In this document: positions 1 to 11,492 of the stretch, one piece after another
How the letters are laid out: each line of letters starts with the position of its first letter
Position numbering within the stretch: the first letter of the stretch is position 1
NCBI GenBank assembly: GCA_000231825.2
Contig: JH720294.1
Coordinates: forward strand, 2,947,198 to 2,981,740
Length of the DNA: 34,543 nt
From: Tetrahymena elliotti 4EA
Lineage: Eukaryota; Ciliophora; Oligohymenophorea; Hymenostomatida; Tetrahymenidae
Direction of reading: 5' to 3'
The notes under the pieces: model-generated
What the model was told of the DNA's origin: nothing
What the model saw: only the letters and a program-made list of their open reading frames with translations
Databases searched by the model: none
Program-made: the position numbers and the translations under genes

Positions 1-1477
1 GAGATTCAAAGAACTGATATTTTGGCACTTTTCTAAGCTCATTCCAATATTTTTTGCTCCTTCTGCACGAAGATTATTCTAACTACTCAGAAAATAATAA
101 ATTTGTTTTAATTTGTTTTGAAAGGAAGAAGTGATAGATAAGAATAGAAAATAAGAAATATTTCTAAATTTCAAAAATGTTTGATGTTAAGCCACTATAA
201 TACTTTTTGAGTAATTAAAATGTATTTTAGAATTAATTTTGAACGAGTCAAATTTGTTCTAAAAATGATAAATAATATTGAATGGTTTGTAAATTAAAAA
301 TTTCACCTCAATTATATTTCTCCAATATCATAGTCTATTGCTATGAGTATTTCATTTCTATTATTTATGATAATTTTTCTTAGTTCCTTTGATATTCTTA
401 ATTTCTTAAGACTATTCTCATTGATATCAAACGATTTTAAATTTTAGAGTAAAGCTAATGGTTAAAGCCTTAGATCTTTGTTTACTTCTACCATTTTGGC
501 AAGTATTTTATTGACAAATTCAATTTCTTGAGAGTTTTGCAAGGAAGGAATGACTGCAAATAAGCTTTAAGTTTTTAATGAAATCCATTCCATCGTGCCA
601 AGTCTTCTTTATAGAAAAGCTTCAATTATGATTTATCCAATTGAGAAAACATCAACCTTTAAAATTTATTAATTTATGTTGATTTGTATGCAATATTTTA
701 ATTACTGTAAAAGAGTAGGGCTTTTTCTCACCCATAACTTCAGGGGACTAGTAACATAAATTTCCTTTAAGAGACTTTATAATTACAAAATAGATTAATG
801 CATTAATTCAATTTTATTTCATTCTTTTTACTGCCATCGTTTTATAAGAAGAAGGGTCTTTCATGATATGAGATAATTCATAACCAGCTTTTTATAGGTT
901 AAATATTAAAAAAAGTTTGGTAGAATAATCAATTTTATACCAATCAAAAACTGATTTTTTGATTTGCTAAATAAAATATTGTCAGGCTTTATGTCACTAT
1001 GAATGATACCCTTTTTTTAGAGGACAAACAAACCATTCAACAACTGGTAAGCCATAGCCAAGACTTATTCTTAATCAATTTAGTTTAAGTCAAATATAGT
1101 TGTTAAATTGCCTATTAAAATATCTATTAAGGATAATTAATTTTATAATGTATATTACAATCGTAAAGTTCTGTCACTATTGCAGCTAACCCTTCTTGAT
1201 CATCTTAAATTTTTTCCACAATTTGCAAGATATACTTCTCATTCTTAAGCTTTTAGAGAATCATGATTTCTTTCTCAAATTCTTATAAATCAATATAGTT
1301 TTCTCCTTTAATCTTCTATAGAACTTTAATTGCTACTTAGCACTATGATTATTCTGAATATGCCTTAACTACCAATGAGAAATCCCCTTTTCCTAATACC
1401 TATTTATATTGATATTTGTTTTTCTTGAGGAAATCTTTAATACATTTTTCCTCCAACTGTGTTAATTTATTTTCCAT
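1..1477 (-). CDS. Protein kinase-like domain fused to leucine-rich repeats (3' end outside window)
   Basis: Exons 1159-1477, 941-1111, 832-887, 706-774, 307-656 and 1-82 (incomplete) give 349 residues. A kinase fold is visible in order: glycine loop GKGDFS (residues 29-34), VAIK with Lys51, an alpha-C glutamate near 68-70, catalytic loop HSDIKPDN (144-151), YQSPEVM in place of the usual APE segment (190-196) and VDVFSIG (206-212). The DFG triplet, normally the Mg-binding Asp, reads GYE (165-167), so activity is doubtful although the catalytic-loop Asp is present. After residue ~321 the last exon encodes an LRR (NNLRAEGAKNIG, then LEKC). The TGA at 303-305 lies inside the proposed 83-306 intron (GTGAAA donor). 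Without that intron the kinase would end there at 322 residues and the LRR exon would be orphaned. Kinase-like identity is secure; catalytic state and total length are not known. Confidence 0.82.
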
Positions 1478-3797
1478 GTTATTTACCTATTTTCTACTTT
1501 TTTTTAACCTAAAAATTGTTAACTTTTTTATTAATTTATAAAAAATATAAAAATTAGGTTTAGTCTCTGAACATTTAAAGTTATATTAAATATTCTAATT
1601 GCTTGATAATTCAAAAAGAATTTTATAGAAAATGAAACACTCACATATATACCTTCTGTCTATAACATACATTTTTTAATTTTTCTAAAGTAGAATTAAA
1701 AAACTTTAAGCGTATTAAATTTAGTTAAGAGCATAGATTATAATAATTATATCATCATCTTAAACCATTTAGAAAAATAGAAGAATATTTAATGAAACAT
1801 TGAAAATTTTGTAAACTCAAAACAATATGAAATAAAACAATTTGGTTAAAGATATATATTAATTCATTTAAAATTATTTATTTTCATAAAAATCCCATAC
1901 ATTATTCATTTTTCCCCTCATATTCAAGATAGTATTCACACATGAATATTTATTTTTGAGTGAAAAAAACGAATAAATTATCTATCTTCAAAAAAAATAA
2001 ATCTAAAAAAAGAAATGTTAAATGAGTTTGTTTGTGTGTTTTATATAAGAAAATGGTTTTATTCATGATTTAATTTTGCATTGATAAAATTCAACTGATT
2101 AACTAATAAATTGATCATATATTTTACTACAACTAAAAAAAAAGTATTATGCTTCACTAAAAAACTTAAAAAATTTGAGTCATTTTTAGATTTGCAGAGG
2201 AGTATAACGTATTCAGATAGTATTCTTAAATTTGCTAGAAAAATGATTTTATTTGGTTGAAATCAAAGTGCTATGATATAATATTTGTTTATATTTTTAA
2301 CTAACTAAGACATAGTGATTGATTTAGCATGAGTTATGGATTAGATCATAAAAATAGCATAAAAAGCTCAGATAGTAAAATAATTTTGGAAATAATCATC
2401 TTGATACTGAGTTTATGCTTTTTATAACAATATTTTAAATAATCCTAAAATTATTTTTAAAACTAAAGCTCATAATATGATATAAATACATTTTTGTTTT
2501 ATTTCATAATATATTGATTTTATATGAAAAAACACATAAACAGTAGAAGAAGTTTTTAATCTTATCTTAATCAAGTATTAAACTTTTTTTTTCCTTTATT
2601 TTGTTAATTAATAGAAGTATTTTTATTGATATACGAATAACTTTTTAGTTTTCCTTTTTAACATTCTAACTAATAAAAATAAAGAACTTATTTTCCACAT
2701 TTTGCATTATTCATTATTACATGATATTATTTATAATATTATGTAAAAAATACATTAAGTATTTTACAATTAATTATCTTGATTCTAAAAAAAATATTTA
2801 AACATATATGTTTGATATATATTGTTCCTTATAATAAAATGAATATTCTAATCCTTTTACCATATTATTTTAATCTAATGAATCACTCAATCTAATTTTT
2901 TTGAAAGAAGTATTATTTTTTTATTTTGTTATTAAAAAATGAGTAAAAGCTATTTCTGAATATTTCTTTTAAAAGTTGAGTGTTTTAAATTTGATTTTAA
3001 TAAGTTCTATGAAAATTTACCTATTAAAATAATATAAATTAATCTATCCATCACTCAACTTCATAAAAAATATACAAGATTTTATTATACCATCAAAAGG
3101 GATACATGTATATTGAGAGCATTATTTATTATTTTTAATATAAGGAATTAATAACAACAACAGTAAATATAACATAACAAATGTATTACAGGCTTATTAA
3201 AATAGAATTATGAATTTTTATTTTTGATAAAAAAGAGATCAGCTATTTATAATTCCTCCTTATTTTTTCACCACAATCATAGAAGACTTTCATGTAATCA
3301 AGCTAAAACTAGGTTAGTTTTTTTCGTTGACCTTCTTCTAATACGTTTTTATTTATAATATTAATAAAAGTTGTATCTACTAACAAAAATATTTATGAAA
3401 TAAAAATTATTTAATTACTTTTATTTTTTTCAAATTCTTTTACCAATTTTTGAGTGTGATTTATTTTCTCTCCATTATAAAAAATTGATGACACCAGACA
3501 GAGAAAAAATAAATAAATAAATAAATAAGATTTATATATTGCTCTATCTGAATTAGGTATCAATATTAATATTGATGGGTATGGTTTCCTTCAATATTTT
3601 AATTTTATTATGAAGTTGAGTGAAAGATTCATTAGTAAGGTATTAATTTTTAATTATTTAAGAAATACTTTGAAAGTAAAACCTAATTAAAAATTTTATT
3701 TTTTCACCTAGATTATTTTAAAAAACAAATTCTGGATTAATTTTGTAACTTACTTGTTAATTGAATGAAAAAAATTTTTAAAATGTCTTGTTATAAC

Positions 3798-3840
3798 TGT
3801 ATGTAGCCTTAATAGGCAGTACCTTAGGGTACTACATATA
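3798..3840 (+). other. Three-way-junction element, copy 1
   Basis: The sequence folds completely. Outer stem: 3800-3804 TATGT pairs with 3834-3838 ACATA. One unpaired A follows at 3805. Hairpin GCCT/AGGC (3806-3809 with 3814-3817) has loop TAAT. Hairpin AGTACC/GGTACT (3818-3823 with 3828-3833) has loop TTAG. No other base is unpaired at the junction. It shares the 19-mer GGCAGTACCTTAGGGTACT exactly with a second copy at 13875-13916, whose outer stem has different but complementary bases. An AT-dinucleotide tract follows. It could be a small structured RNA, an RNA-processing signal or a DNA cruciform. I do not recognise it as tRNA, snRNA or hammerhead. Confidence 0.7.
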
Positions 3841-3860
3841 AATATATATATATTTTAGTA

Positions 3861-4024
3861 AATATATTCGATTTAGATATTAAAGATTAAAGATAAATAG
3901 AAGAGATTGGATGCTTAATTTTGAATTATAATAATAACTCATTATTTTAGTTATAGATTCTAATATATTCTATTTTAGATATTAAATATTACAAATAAAT
4001 GGAATAGACTGGGTATTTAGTTTT
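3861..4024. repeat. Imperfect 62-bp direct repeat pair
   Basis: Copies lie at about 3861-3922 and 3962-4024, starting 100 bp apart. Both begin AATATATTC and carry TTAGATATTAAA followed by an AAATA-GAA-AGA--GG pattern. They start about 20 bp after the three-way-junction element. Function is unknown, and the pair may be intergenic duplication debris. Confidence 0.6.
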
Positions 4025-4763
4025 TTTAAAAATATTTTGGCTTAAAACAAATCGACCATTTTAAAATATTAATAATTTTAATCAAATCAAATTTTTATGA
4101 ATTTATTTTCTCAATATTTACAAAGGAAACATTTCATCTCATTTTTTATTTACTGTCTTTTGCAAGATAGATAGATAAAAACTTATTTTACCACTTAATT
4201 TTATATTTGGTTAATTTTCATTAAAATTAAAGTGTTTTTTCTTTAATAAAATTAAATAAAACTCTTTAAAAAAGTAAAGAGTTATTAATGCAAGCAAAAT
4301 TTTTAAAAATTTACTCTTTGAAATGGTTTTTTATTGTTATTTTTGAAAAGCTAGTTTTACCATTTAGTTATTCAATATTATATACTTCTATTGATTAATA
4401 AAGTAAGTAAAAGCTGCTCTCTCTATTTATTAATTCTGTTAGTTTTAAGAAATAGACAATTAATTAGCTCACTATAACTAAATATAACTATCATACATAG
4501 TTCTATTTTATTGATTAATTTGCTTTTAAACTTTATTAAAATATACTATTACCAATTCATTATAGATTGTGTTATAGTCAGTGAAACTTATCAGTTCATA
4601 AATAACTGTAAAAATAAATTAGCACTATCTCGAACTATAAAAGTTATATTTCTTCCAAATACTTTAAATTGCATAATTCATACCTCAAATTAATTCATAA
4701 TCAAATCAAAAAGCAAACAAAAATACAATCAATTAATCAAAAAAGAAAAAACTGTTCAAAAAA

Positions 4764-5436
4764 ATGAGATTTATTGTCTTAGCTTTAATTGCTAAGCTTT
4801 CTGTATCTGTCGTCTATGCTGAAACTCTTGAATAAACTAATAAAATAGTCTATTGTGCAATAGAATTCAATTATACTTGTGATGAAGATGATGAAGAAAA
4901 AGAAAAAATCTGTGAAGCAGAATACAAAATAGTTAATAAATGTGAAAGTAATTATTATGGTGATATAATAGAAACTACTTTCTATGAAAGAGGAATATGT
5001 ATGCAGGAAAAGTGCCTTACTATGTAAAATAGAAAAATGAAAAAAACTTTGTAAGGAATCATCAAATGTTATACTCTATATCCTGAAGAGAAAAATAACA
5101 ACAATGAAAAAGAAGAAGAAGAATGAAGAAGGTCAAAATGAAAGAGAAAATGATAACAAGGGAGAAGGTGATAATAAGAGTGAAGAAAAGGGAGAAACTA
5201 ATAACAATGGCTAAGGAGATAACAAGGACTAAGATGGTAATAAGGATGATAAAGCCAATAAAGGATATGAAGGTAATCAGGATGAAAATGAAAAAATAAA
5301 AGATGGAGATAACAAAGAAAGAGGATCTAATAACAAAAACTAACAAGAAGGCTCTAATGGCTAGAAAAATGAAGAAGGCGAAAAAGATAAAAATGACAAG
5401 ATTAGTAAGGCAGAATAGAGTGTTATCTCTGGTTGA
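4764..5436 (+). CDS. Secreted Cys-containing protein with acidic Asn/Lys/Glu/Gly-rich region; possible GPI-anchored surface protein, possibly broken
   Basis: The ATG at 4764 opens with a clear signal peptide (MRFIVLALIAK.., cleavage probable after VVYA). A segment with about eight cysteines over some 100 residues follows, then a long low-complexity stretch rich in N, E, D, K, G and Q. Frame 4764-5126 ends at TGA, while the low-complexity part continues in the +1 frame from 5122. A 40-nt GTAAGG..GAG intron at about 5051-5090 would join the two. If that intron is unused, the locus is frameshifted. The second frame stops at TGA 5434 after AEQSVISG, yet the same frame then reads KSLIFAASLTILAILH and stops at 5485, a typical GPI-attachment tail. 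The gene may therefore have lost its anchor, or a 3' intron is missed. No family is recognised. Confidence 0.55.
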
Positions 5437-5487
5437 AAATCCTTAATTTTTGCTGCCTCATTAACTATTTTAGCTATTTTACATTGA

Positions 5488-6103
5488 AAATAATTTTAAA
5501 AATAAAAAAACGTTTATATTTTTATATTATTTGTTTAATTTTTTTCTAATTGAAACGATTTAAACCAATCATATAATTAAATAAAAAAATTTTGTTAATT
5601 TGGACAGTAAATAAAAAATTGTGTGAACTTAATTTTAATTTTTATTAAAATAATTTAGTTATTAAAATGAACTTGAAAGAGATATTTTAAAGAGCATAGA
5701 GGTTCAAATTAAATTAAATTTAATACTCAAATAAAAAGAAAAATAAAAAATAATGTTAATTTAATTTGTTCAAATTTATAAATTTTGATTATTAAAATTA
5801 GAAGTATATTATTAGTACAAACTATTACGAGATATATCTCAAGAGTAAATTAAATTTATATAGAGATAATGAATTTTGGAACATAATCAAAATTGTAAAG
5901 AAATCTGTTTATTGTTTTTATTACTTAATTAATTTGATACTAGCTATAAAATAGATAGATGATAAGACAATTAAATAGATTTGATGAATAAACTAACTTA
6001 ATAGAATAAAACAATACTTTTCATCATGTATGTTTATTATTTTAAATAATTCCTCAAAATCATGATAAATTTAAAATAATATTAGATATGAACATAAAAG
6101 TTA
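5488..6103. other. Convergent intergenic spacer
   Basis: This very AT-rich stretch lies between the 3' ends of the secreted-protein gene and the LRR gene. I see no reading frame with family resemblance and no structured element. Confidence 0.5.
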
Positions 6104-9100
6104 TCAAATATAGATAGTTTTATGGACTAACCTTTTCAATTTTCTCATTTTTTGTGATAATATTAATTTTTTATCATCTTCTTCCATATCATTATCTCTA
6201 AAATTATAAAAATTAGAGAGTTAAAGCAAACTTAAAAACAAAATAAAGAATTCAATAATTTTAAAGAAACTTTAAATTATTCTAAAAACAAAAAACGATG
6301 CTAAAAATAGTAAAGAAAATTGTGATAGTGTTAAGAATAAATTATTAAATTGTTTTTTTTTCTTTTTATTAATAGCTAGCTAGATATAAAAATGTCTTAA
6401 AGAATCAAATAATCAATCAATTTACATGAAATTTAGATAAATAATTTGGAGATACTTGAAGTTTGCTAAAGCTTTAGATATCAATATCAAATCTTGATCA
6501 AAAATATTATTGCTTCTGTTTTAAATAAAAAATTTAAGAAAAAAAGGTTAAAATAAAATCAATTCAATATAATATTAACAAAAAAATAAAAAGTTTAAAA
6601 ATAAATGTCTTTCATCAAAATTAAAAAAGAAGAAGAAGTTTCATATTTTCTTGATAATTTCAAAGGAATTTAAATAAATTTAAAATTATACCCTAAAAAA
6701 ATCTGCAAATAAAATATATTTTTGCATTCTGCCAATTGTAAAAATAATTTTTAAACTCCTTATGCATCGATTTCATTCACCCTAATAAATATAAAATTTA
6801 ATTTAGAAAAATGTTAAATTGAAAGTTTAAAATAAAATTGAATGAAAAATTATTTTTTTAGTTTTAATTTCTTATGGTAAGAAAAAAAGTTTAATTACTC
6901 AAGACTGAGTTTCAAAATTTAAAGTTAAGAGCATTTTGTTAAACCTAAGCCTAAATCAGAAGCACCCTAAGAACCAATTAAAGCGCAACTTTTAATAAAT
7001 TTTAAATTATTTAATGTTAAAATAATTTTTTACTCAAGAATAAGATATAAATTTGTGAGATTTGCAGCCAAAGACAAGGAAAGGCATAAATTATACACTC
7101 CTTTTTGAATAGTTTAACTATCACTTTTTAATTTAAAATAAATAATTATTAGTAGGAAAAAATATGATTAAAATTTTAATAAATTTTATTTATTTTAAAA
7201 GAACTCCATTTTGATCAGAATAAATAAAATAAAATTGTTTACTCAATGAATAGTTTTAAACTCTTAGGCTTAGGACAAATACCAAAATTAGATCCTAAAT
7301 TTTAGAGAGAATCATCACATAATACATTATCCCTTTAGATATTTTATTTCAATTTATTGTTTAAATGAATAAGATTAAAACTTAAAATAAATTTCTAATA
7401 ATTAATAAGATTTCTTTCTTTATTTAATTTTGAATTTTCAGATTACTAAAATAAATTTACTTAATTTTTAACATCAAATCTTATAAATTAGAGCATTTTG
7501 CTAAAGATGAACCTAATAAGAATATTCCTTCCTAACTTATTTAGCTATTTCTTAATATTATTAGTATTTATTAAGTAATTTAATTAGAGTAAAATGAAAA
7601 ATTCAATAAAGTAAATTAACATCATTCCTTATTTTTCCAATAAATTTAAAAATTAATTGGAAAATTAAAAAAAATAAATAAATTTTACTAGAAAGATAAG
7701 TTTAAATCTTCTAAAGGACTACATTTCTCTAAAGCACAACATATTTCTTACATCGCTTTGTTGTCAATTTTATTATAACTATTTATTTATTATTTTTTAA
7801 TTAATTGTTTATTTCATTAAATTTTGTTATTGTTAATTTTCATTTTTATTAAATTTTAAATTTATCAATCAATAACCTTAAATCTAAATACAACTTTGAG
7901 AGCTATTTGTAATTTTCAAAAGAAGAAGCTAATATCAAATCATCAGATGATCCAATTTAATTGTTTCTTAATAAAACCAAAAAAAGGATAAAATAGAATG
8001 TTTAAATTGTAAATATTTTATATATTCTTAACAAAATAATAAAAATATAAATAGATAAATTGTTTTATTTACGAAATGTCAAGTAATAAGCTTTTTAAGT
8101 TAGAGCATTTAGCTAAAGATTAGCATAATTCAGATACACCCTTGGCACAAATTTTATTTTAGCTTGATTTTAAAAAACAAGTATTTATTAAATGAAAATT
8201 TTTTTAATTAGCAAATAAATAATTTGTCTTTTTAAATAAAATGAAAATTTTTTTATAATTTAAAAGTGAAATAAATAAAATTAATACTTTAAGAAAAGAG
8301 TTAAATCTTCAAGATTTAAGTACGTTGATAGCATGCTACCTAAAATTTAAGCACCCTTTCCAGATATTTTATTAAAGCTTTTAACATATTTTGTATAAGT
8401 CAAATAAAAAATAAAATAAAAATAAAAATCTAACCAAAAATACTTCACTTCTCTTTTTATTTAGTTTGATTTTTAATAAAGATAATAAATTAAATAACAA
8501 CATTGCCACGAGTTTAAAAGTTTAGAGATTTGAATTATTTCCGAAAATAGAGAATAAATTTTATAAGACTTCATCACCGATATTACAACTTCTTTGAAAA
8601 TAAATGGTAAAAAAATGTGTTTAAAAAATAATACAATAGAAGAAAAAAATTAATAATAAATTAAAAATTTTATTGTTGTTGAAAATAAATTATAATTACA
8701 CTAAATCTAATTTCAAGTTTGAGAGATTAGTGTAGCTTTCCAAATCATATCCAGAGCAATAGTTACTGGTCTCTAGATCTGAAATGTGAGTATAACTTTT
8801 AATTATTTATAAATTAAATTAATGTTTTAAAATAAAGCGTAGAAATTTAAAAAGTTTGCAAAGAATATATTCAAAAATAAATAAGACTTTATTTAATTTT
8901 AATAAACACATTATCTAAATCTTTTTACTTTATTGAAAGCGACAAATTTTAGAGATTGATGCATTTTTTTAAACTTTAACAAAATAGAGAGAATCTTTCA
9001 TGGTCAATTTAATTAGAACTTTGTTTATTTAAATAATTTAATTTCAGAAATTTAATTATTGTCAGAATATTGATAAACAAAATATTTTAATTTTAATCTA

Positions 9101-10665
9101 ATTTAAAGTGAGAAAAATTAAACAAAAATAACTAAAATTTATTGAAATAAAAAATAATTCACTTAAAGTCCAGGTCCAAATTTTTGAGATTTATATTATT
9201 TGCTAAAGCTGATCCTAGTTATGATAAACAACTTCCATCAATTTTTGCGCTTTTAATTATTTTTTTTATTTTTTAACATTTATTTTAAAAATGATAGATT
9301 ATTTCAAACTGTTTTTTAAAATAATCAAAAAAATAAATAATGATCAAAACAAATATAAATAAATAAATAATTTACTCAAAATTAATTTTCAAGCTTTGTA
9401 GATCTTTGCAAGTAATTAGATATTCACTTAAATATGAAACTCCAATTCTACCAATTGAATTGTAACTTTTACAAAATATAAATTTAATTTTATAAAACCT
9501 AAAAAATTGACTAATAAAAGTTTTGCAAAATCTTGGAATAGTTTGGAAAATTAAATATTAATAAAAATAGATTTTTACATAAGATTGAAGTTCAAATGTT
9601 ATATCTTAGTACATTTTTCAAATAAAGTATCTAATTTCTAAACTGAGAGGTGAGTTATTTTTGTTGACCTATTTTTTGTTTTAAAAAAATTAAACATTTA
9701 ATCAAGAAATAAAAATTTTCTAAAAAAAATCAACCCTCAATAAAAAAAATTAATTAAAATAGTTTTATTATTTCTTGATGTAAGCAAAAATGAAGGCTAA
9801 AATATTACGCACTTAATTTTTTACCTAAGATTTAGTATTAATTTTTAAAGGTTAGTACAATTAGATAAAGCTTAGCATATTTCTGATACACCCTCGTCAC
9901 CTATATCATTTTATCTATTGAAATAATTTAAAGAAATTCATTTTTCAAGATTTTTAATTAAGTGATTTAAATAAAACTATATTACTCTAAGATAAGTGTT
10001 AAGTTTTCAATATTATGATATAATTTCAAAACAGAGCTTAAGTGTTATGCTGACTATTCAGTTAAACCATTTTACCTTATTTATATTTTTAATAGATTAT
10101 TTTAAGAATAAGATAAATAACACTAAAATAATATATCAAACATTTTTTATTGATAAAATCAAATCTTTTAAAAATAATTTTATAATTTAAAATTTTTGGA
10201 TGATGTCTTTATTTTAAGCTTTGAAATTTAGCTTAATTACCACAGATTAAGAGATAAAATTTTGAGTCCAGTGCATTTAGATAAAGCGTTACATAAATTT
10301 TATGAACCTTGGTCTTATATTTACTTCCAACTTTTTTACAAATTTAAAATAAAATGTGCATTTCCATCAAAATTGTAAATAAAAAGTAAAAATTTAATTA
10401 AAAAATTAGCTACATTCTTGTTAAAATTTAAAAATAAAATGATTAAAATTTAAGTTTTTAATTATAAAAATAAATATCGAAATTTAAAGTATTAAAAAAT
10501 AAATAATTAGTTAATTTACCTCAAGTCTATTTCCAATCTTGAGCAAGAAGAAATATCAGAAATTAAGATCTTTTATTCAGCAATAAAATAAATTTGATTA
10601 ATTCTAATAGTTAATAAATAAAATACTTGTTCTAATTCTGTAAAATATTTGTTTTATAATAGCAT
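6104..10665 (-). CDS. Leucine-rich repeat protein, 22 exons
   Basis: The spliced model gives 631 residues. The ATG at 10665 starts MLLQNKYFTELEQ, and exon 2 encodes ISSCSRLEIDLR. There follow 19 repeats of about 30 residues with the pattern N-x-I-x-x-x-G-x-x-x-L-x-x-x-L-x-x-C-x-x-L-x-x-L-x-L-x-L. The end is acidic then basic (DNDMEEDDKK, KMRKLKRL) with TGA at 6104-6106. The repeats resemble ribonuclease-inhibitor-type LRRs, which form a curved protein-binding surface. The partner is unknown, and there is no signal peptide or membrane segment. Intron 1 is phase 0 and all 20 others are phase 2. The 176-nt and 228-nt introns near the 3' end could hide a missed exon. The same entry junction (EI-LR, phase 2) occurs in the kinase-LRR gene at 1-1477, so this may be a kinase-less relative. 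Confidence 0.88.
6426..10330 (-). repeat. Array of 19 single-repeat LRR exons
   Basis: Exons in transcription order: 10241-10330, 9986-10075, 9825-9914, 9579-9668, 9376-9465, 9163-9249, 8929-9018, 8700-8795, 8502-8591, 8288-8377, 8073-8162, 7877-7966, 7689-7778, 7461-7550, 7243-7332, 7034-7123, 6899-6988, 6692-6781, 6426-6515. Flanking exons are 10627-10665, 10520-10569 and 6104-6197. Seventeen are exactly 90 nt; the others are 87 and 96 nt. Introns are 45-189 nt and much more AT-rich than the exons, giving a DNA period near 210 bp. Several donors are not GTA: GTTGTT at 8501, GTGAAT at 9162 and GTTATT at 7876. Confidence 0.88.
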
Positions 10666-11492
10666 TTTCTTTATGTTCAAGAATATAAACAAATTTAATA
10701 ATTTTAGAGATTTAGTTAATATTGTAATCAAAATCAAAATAAACAAATCAAATCAAGAGATCAATCACATATTTAAATGAAAATTGTATAAATTAAAAGA
10801 ATAGGAGGTTTTCGAAATAAGAAAAGCTAATTTCACAAAAACAAAGAAAAATCAAATATAATATACTGAATAAGAAAAAGAAGTACTTTAGTTGCTCAAA
10901 GTTAAGGTGATTTTTGAAATAATTTTTTTGGAAAATTGTAACCTTATTTTCAACTAAAAAATAAAATATTGGTTTTAATTTAGATATTACTTTTAAATTA
11001 GGATTCATAGTATATTTATTTTTTAATTAAGATTATGCTTAAAGAAAGAAAGAAAGTGATTTAAATAGAATATTTTTTTTGTTCAGCAAAATGATTAAAA
11101 ATATCTATTTAAAATATAAGCGAAGATTATATACGCTAAATAAAATTAATGTGCAGTTTATAATGAATAGTAAATGAAAGTAATATTCATAGCAAAAGTA
11201 ATATTTAATGACCTATAAATTTTATATAAGACTATCTTCTCTTTATCTCTCTGCATTCTTGTCTTTATGCATGTATTCGATTTTGAAATATGTAAAACTG
11301 TAGAAGTTATAATGCAAATATTGTTATAAGAAAATAATAAAAAATATTGATTTGATCAAATTTGCAGATTTTATTAAGTATTAGTGGAAAGAAATCAATT
11401 AATTAATTAAAAATAGGTACTCATAAAACATAATAATTATTTAAACATAAAAGATACAAAAGTTTTAAAATTAAGTATATTATAAAGCATCA
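10666..11492. other. Divergent intergenic region
   Basis: This holds the 5' flanks of the LRR gene (-) and the coiled-coil gene (+), so promoters of both are presumably here. A minus-strand open frame from 11008 codes for a Phe/Leu/Tyr-rich peptide of about 86 residues, but that length is expected by chance at this base composition. No promoter motif is clear enough to call. Confidence 0.5.

Larger units (their letters stand above)
1478..4763. other. AT-rich intergenic region without a supportable gene
   Basis: This lies between two divergently transcribed genes. Open frames here are short and of random composition for a code with one stop. Slightly GC-richer patches, such as 2160-2290 and 3240-3345, gave no recognisable protein on either strand. 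It contains a (AAAT)n microsatellite at about 3505-3528, a structured element at 3798-3840 and a direct repeat at 3861-4024, listed separately. An unrecognised gene of very short exons cannot be excluded. Confidence 0.5.

Noticed and set aside
303..305. TGA as the end of the kinase gene, giving a complete 322-residue kinase
   Set aside because: The preceding TTGAG|GTGAAA is a phase-2 donor at the same place as in the LRR gene, and an in-phase LRR exon follows at 1-82 on the same strand.
2316..2520. Possible 60-70 residue + strand ORF beginning MSYGLD
   Set aside because: It has no homology signal, its tail is composed of AT-rich noise, and its length is within chance for this code.
4511..4693. 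Small + strand frame upstream of the secreted protein
   Set aside because: With the ciliate code it runs on out of frame into the next gene. Its composition is like spacer and it has no family resemblance.
5051..5126. Programmed +1 frameshift of Euplotes type in the secreted-protein gene
   Set aside because: There is no AAA-stop slippery motif at the shift, and a short intron or simple decay explains it with less.
5062..5346. Minus-strand hydrophobic 94-residue frame
   Set aside because: It is the complement of the Lys/Glu/Asn-rich coding stretch of the secreted-protein gene; purine-rich codons read backwards give Phe/Leu/Ile.
5694..5720. tRNA-like GAGGTTCAAATT segment
   Set aside because: No matching A box, acceptor stem or anticodon arm could be built around it. 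No tRNA was found elsewhere by eye.
6896..10570. Degenerate ~210-bp non-coding satellite
   Set aside because: The repeated cores proved to be minus-strand LRR exons with consistent splice phases, so the period reflects gene structure.
10793..11008. Minus-strand Phe-rich frame as a small membrane protein
   Set aside because: With TGA as the only stop in about 84% AT DNA, open runs of this length are expected by chance, and no conserved feature is visible.
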